This document shows positions 62,592 through 64,000 of a stretch of 64,000 bases of DNA, piece by piece. A program made the translations under genes and the position numbers. A model generated the notes under the pieces. It was given only the letters and a program-made list of their open reading frames with translations. It did not search any database and was not told the DNA's origin. Numbering within the stretch: the stretch's first letter is position 1; each line of letters starts with the position of its first letter. The stretch comes from an uncultured Eubacteriales bacterium. Lineage in GTDB: Bacteria > Bacillota > Clostridia > Oscillospirales > CAG-272. The stretch is taken from NCBI GenBank assembly GCA_934373635.1, contig CAKROZ010000003.1, positions 82,471 to 146,470 on the forward strand, in the 5' to 3' direction.

Positions 62592-63302
62592 ATGCAACCC
62601 TATGAAATGAAAATTACCGCCGACATCCACGACGTCGACGAGAACGGTATCGTCCGTACCTCCGCGCTCATGCGCTATATGCAATCCGCGGCGCAGTGCC
62701 AGCTGACCGACAACGGCATGTCCTACGACGAGCTGAAAGAGAGGAAGCGCGCCTTTTTACTCTCGCGCATCCGCCTCGAGCTTGACGAGCCGGTGCGCGC
62801 GTATGCGCCACTCGTCGCCTCCACCTTCCCCGCAGAGAGCCACGGTTACAGTTTTCTTCGTTTTTACCGTCTGTCCTGCGACGGACGCGAGATCGGCCGT
62901 GCCGCCGCCGTGTGGGCGCTCATCGACACCGACACCCGTGCACTGGTACCCGTCAGCGAATTCCCGCTCGGGCTCCCCTGCCTTTCTCCTCTCGACATTA
63001 CGACGACCCGCTTCTGTATGCCGACCGAGCTCCGCCGCCTCGGCTCCTATGCGGTCACGTATGCCGACCTCGATCAGAACGGGCACATGAACAACACGAG
63101 ATACCCCGACATGTACGCAAACTTCCTGCCCATGCGGGGAAAGCGCATCGCCGCCGTCTCCGTCAATTATAAGCGCGAGGCGCCGAAGGGCGAGGTGCTC
63201 GATGTCTACTCCTCGGGCGGGCGGGACACTGTATATTTCCGCACGATACGCAGCGACGGAGAGATCAATTCGGAGGCGGAAGTACATCTTTGTGACATTT
63301 GA
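62592..63302 (+). CDS. Acyl-ACP thioesterase (FatA-like)
   Basis: A 236-aa double-hotdog hydrolase that releases fatty acids from acyl-ACP. The first hotdog (MKITADIHDVDENGIVRTSALMRYMQ) and the second (YAVTYADLDQNGHMNNTRYPDMYANFL) are clear; NGHMNN carries the catalytic Asn/His. The length and spacing match bacterial FatA-like enzymes of gut Clostridia. The ATG at 62592 gives the normal opening MQPYEMKI. Substrate chain length cannot be predicted. Confidence 0.92.
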   Translation: MQPYEMKITADIHDVDENGIVRTSALMRYMQSAAQCQLTDNGMSYDELKERKRAFLLSRIRLELDEPVRAYAPLVASTFPAESHGYSFLRFYRLSCDGREIGRAAAVWALIDTDTRALVPVSEFPLGLPCLSPLDITTTRFCMPTELRRLGSYAVTYADLDQNGHMNNTRYPDMYANFLPMRGKRIAAVSVNYKREAPKGEVLDVYSSGGRDTVYFRTIRSDGEINSEAEVHLCDI

Positions 63303-63319
63303 TTGCAATTCTTGCGATC

Positions 63320-63559
63320 GTTATGTCTTTTTGTTAAAACGTAAAAATTTATCTTTTTCTCCCAATCTTCCGGTTTGCTCGTTTGACGTCCTCTTTTTCG
63401 AGGCATTGCCTGACGCATATTTACTTCCGGGCGCAACCCACACCACGACTCAACCGAGTAAAAACTAATTCCATACTTTTTACACAAACTCTTCATGGAT
63501 GCTCCGGCTTCGTGTTCTTTCTTGATTTGCAACCTGAAGCTTTCCGGATAATGCCTCAT
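63320..63559 (-). pseudogene. IS3-type OrfA transposase remnant
   Basis: From an ATG at 63559 with GGAGGAAGAAAGG upstream, about 79 residues look like the helix-turn-helix start of an IS3-group OrfA (MRHYPESFRLQIKKEHEAG, MKSLCKKYGIS, ESWCGL). The sequence then turns non-specific and runs into the thioesterase 3' end. OrfB and the DDE domain are missing. AT-richer than its neighbours. Confidence 0.6.
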
Positions 63560-63583
63560 ACCCTTTCTTCCTCCATGCAAAAA

Positions 63584-63625
63584 CCTCCTGCGGTAGATAT
63601 CCTATTCTACCGCAAGAGGCTTTTT
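63584..63625 (+). terminator. Strong hairpin with T tract
   Basis: CCTCCTGCGGTAGA pairs with TCTACCGCAAGAGG around eight bases and is followed by CTTTTTG. It may terminate the thioesterase transcript or be an IS end. Confidence 0.65.
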
Positions 63626-63763
63626 GTTATACATACGGTCTTCTCACCAGAGAAAACCGCGCGACGGTGATTGATCTTCCTTACATTTTCGAGGATGAAT
63701 TCCATTCCTGATACGGTCGAGCCGATGCTACGGGAAATTCCCGTCGTACAGTATGTACCGTGA

Positions 63764-63838
63764 AGAGCAAACGCCCTCCGTCACGCTTCCGAAGACAAAC
63801 CTTCGGTTCTGCGGCGGAGGGTGGTTGTTTTTTGCTCT
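63764..63838. other. Large nested hairpin near the right edge
   Basis: Three nested stems share one axis: AGAGCAA/TTGCTCT, CCCTCCG/CGGAGGG and CCGAAG/CTTCGG. T-rich sequence follows the middle stem. It could be a terminator or a non-coding RNA end. No gene is seen in 63626-64000 apart from the promoter below. Confidence 0.55.
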
Positions 63839-63927
63839 AAATGAAGAATAACGTCCAAGAAGGTAATGAAAACGGAGGACTCAACAATTAAAATATAGAC
63901 TTTTATTAAAATCAAGTAATACACCTC

Positions 63928-63956
63928 TTGACAAAGAAAAATGTGAGAGGTATAAT
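63928..63956 (+). promoter_or_regulatory. Promoter reading off the right edge
   Basis: TTGACA (63928-63933), 17 bp, TATAAT (63951-63956). The gene it drives lies outside the window. Confidence 0.78.
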
Positions 63957-64000
63957 AAAGCAAAAATTGTCGAATTTGGAGAAAATAAAAGAAAAACGTC

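Overview
This 64 kb window is chromosomal DNA of an anaerobic, GC-rich member of the Clostridia. Evidence: SpoIIR and WhiA, a tyrosine T-box leader, ClpE, a type III glutamine synthetase, a uL15-tailed surface protein, a ferredoxin:thioredoxin reductase-like protein, TmcAL beside acetate kinase, and many near-perfect TTGACA-17-TATAAT promoters. No rRNA, CRISPR array, prophage or origin was seen. One tRNA (Leu, UAG) is present. Species and family cannot be fixed from the sequence alone.

Layout. 1-4.3 kb is an eroding accessory region: twin operators for a gene off the left edge, an alpha/beta hydrolase, a flavodoxin remnant, a chimeric reading frame, and a TetR-GNAT-GNAT operon with an apparent autoregulatory operator. 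4.5-8 kb carries a lipid kinase, with degenerate repeats in its leader, and a ComEC-like protein with a decayed C-terminal domain. 8-10.5 kb holds the GTPase YchF, a 24-bp minisatellite and an orphan OmpR-type response regulator. 10.6-14.8 kb is an AT-rich type III restriction-modification island.

15-21.6 kb (minus strand) is one operon-like run: coaE, M18 aminopeptidase, prfA, sua5 and a topoisomerase IV A-like gene. 21.7-28.3 kb holds a P-loop ATPase, ackA, tmcAL, a 93-aa unknown, a DUF3048 protein, spoIIR and smpB. 28.3-32.5 kb is a nitrogen unit: glnN then asnB, behind a leader that looks like an ANTAR-responsive two-hairpin antiterminator. tyrS follows with its T-box. 34.4-38.3 kb is cvpA-clpE-mrp.

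38.3-50.6 kb is a long minus-strand run from nusB to dnaE (nusB, TsaD-like, xseA, xseB, tlyA, nadK, argR, recN, murB, whiA, dnaE). dxs/ispA and rapZ/yvcK, which often sit in these clusters, are absent. 50.8-56.3 kb has two membrane proteins, tRNA-Leu, a MITE-like palindrome with tandem 25-bp repeats, an AlaX-like editing protein, an RlmI-like methyltransferase, an RluA-like pseudouridine synthase and an ECF transporter S component. 56.4-61.7 kb is a single 1743-aa surface protein whose cytoplasmic tail ends in a ribosomal protein uL15-like domain. The right end has a thioredoxin/FTR pair, an acyl-ACP thioesterase, an IS3-type remnant, large hairpins and an outward promoter.

Functional links: glutamine made by GlnN is the amide donor for AsnB. 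Acetate kinase consumes or makes the acetate that TmcAL uses on tRNA. Sua5 and the TsaD-like protein both relate to threonylcarbamoyl chemistry. The best candidates for something little described are the uL15-tailed protein, the glnN leader, the lipid-kinase leader repeats, and the dispersed GGCTGTCGCAT elements found just after gene ends.
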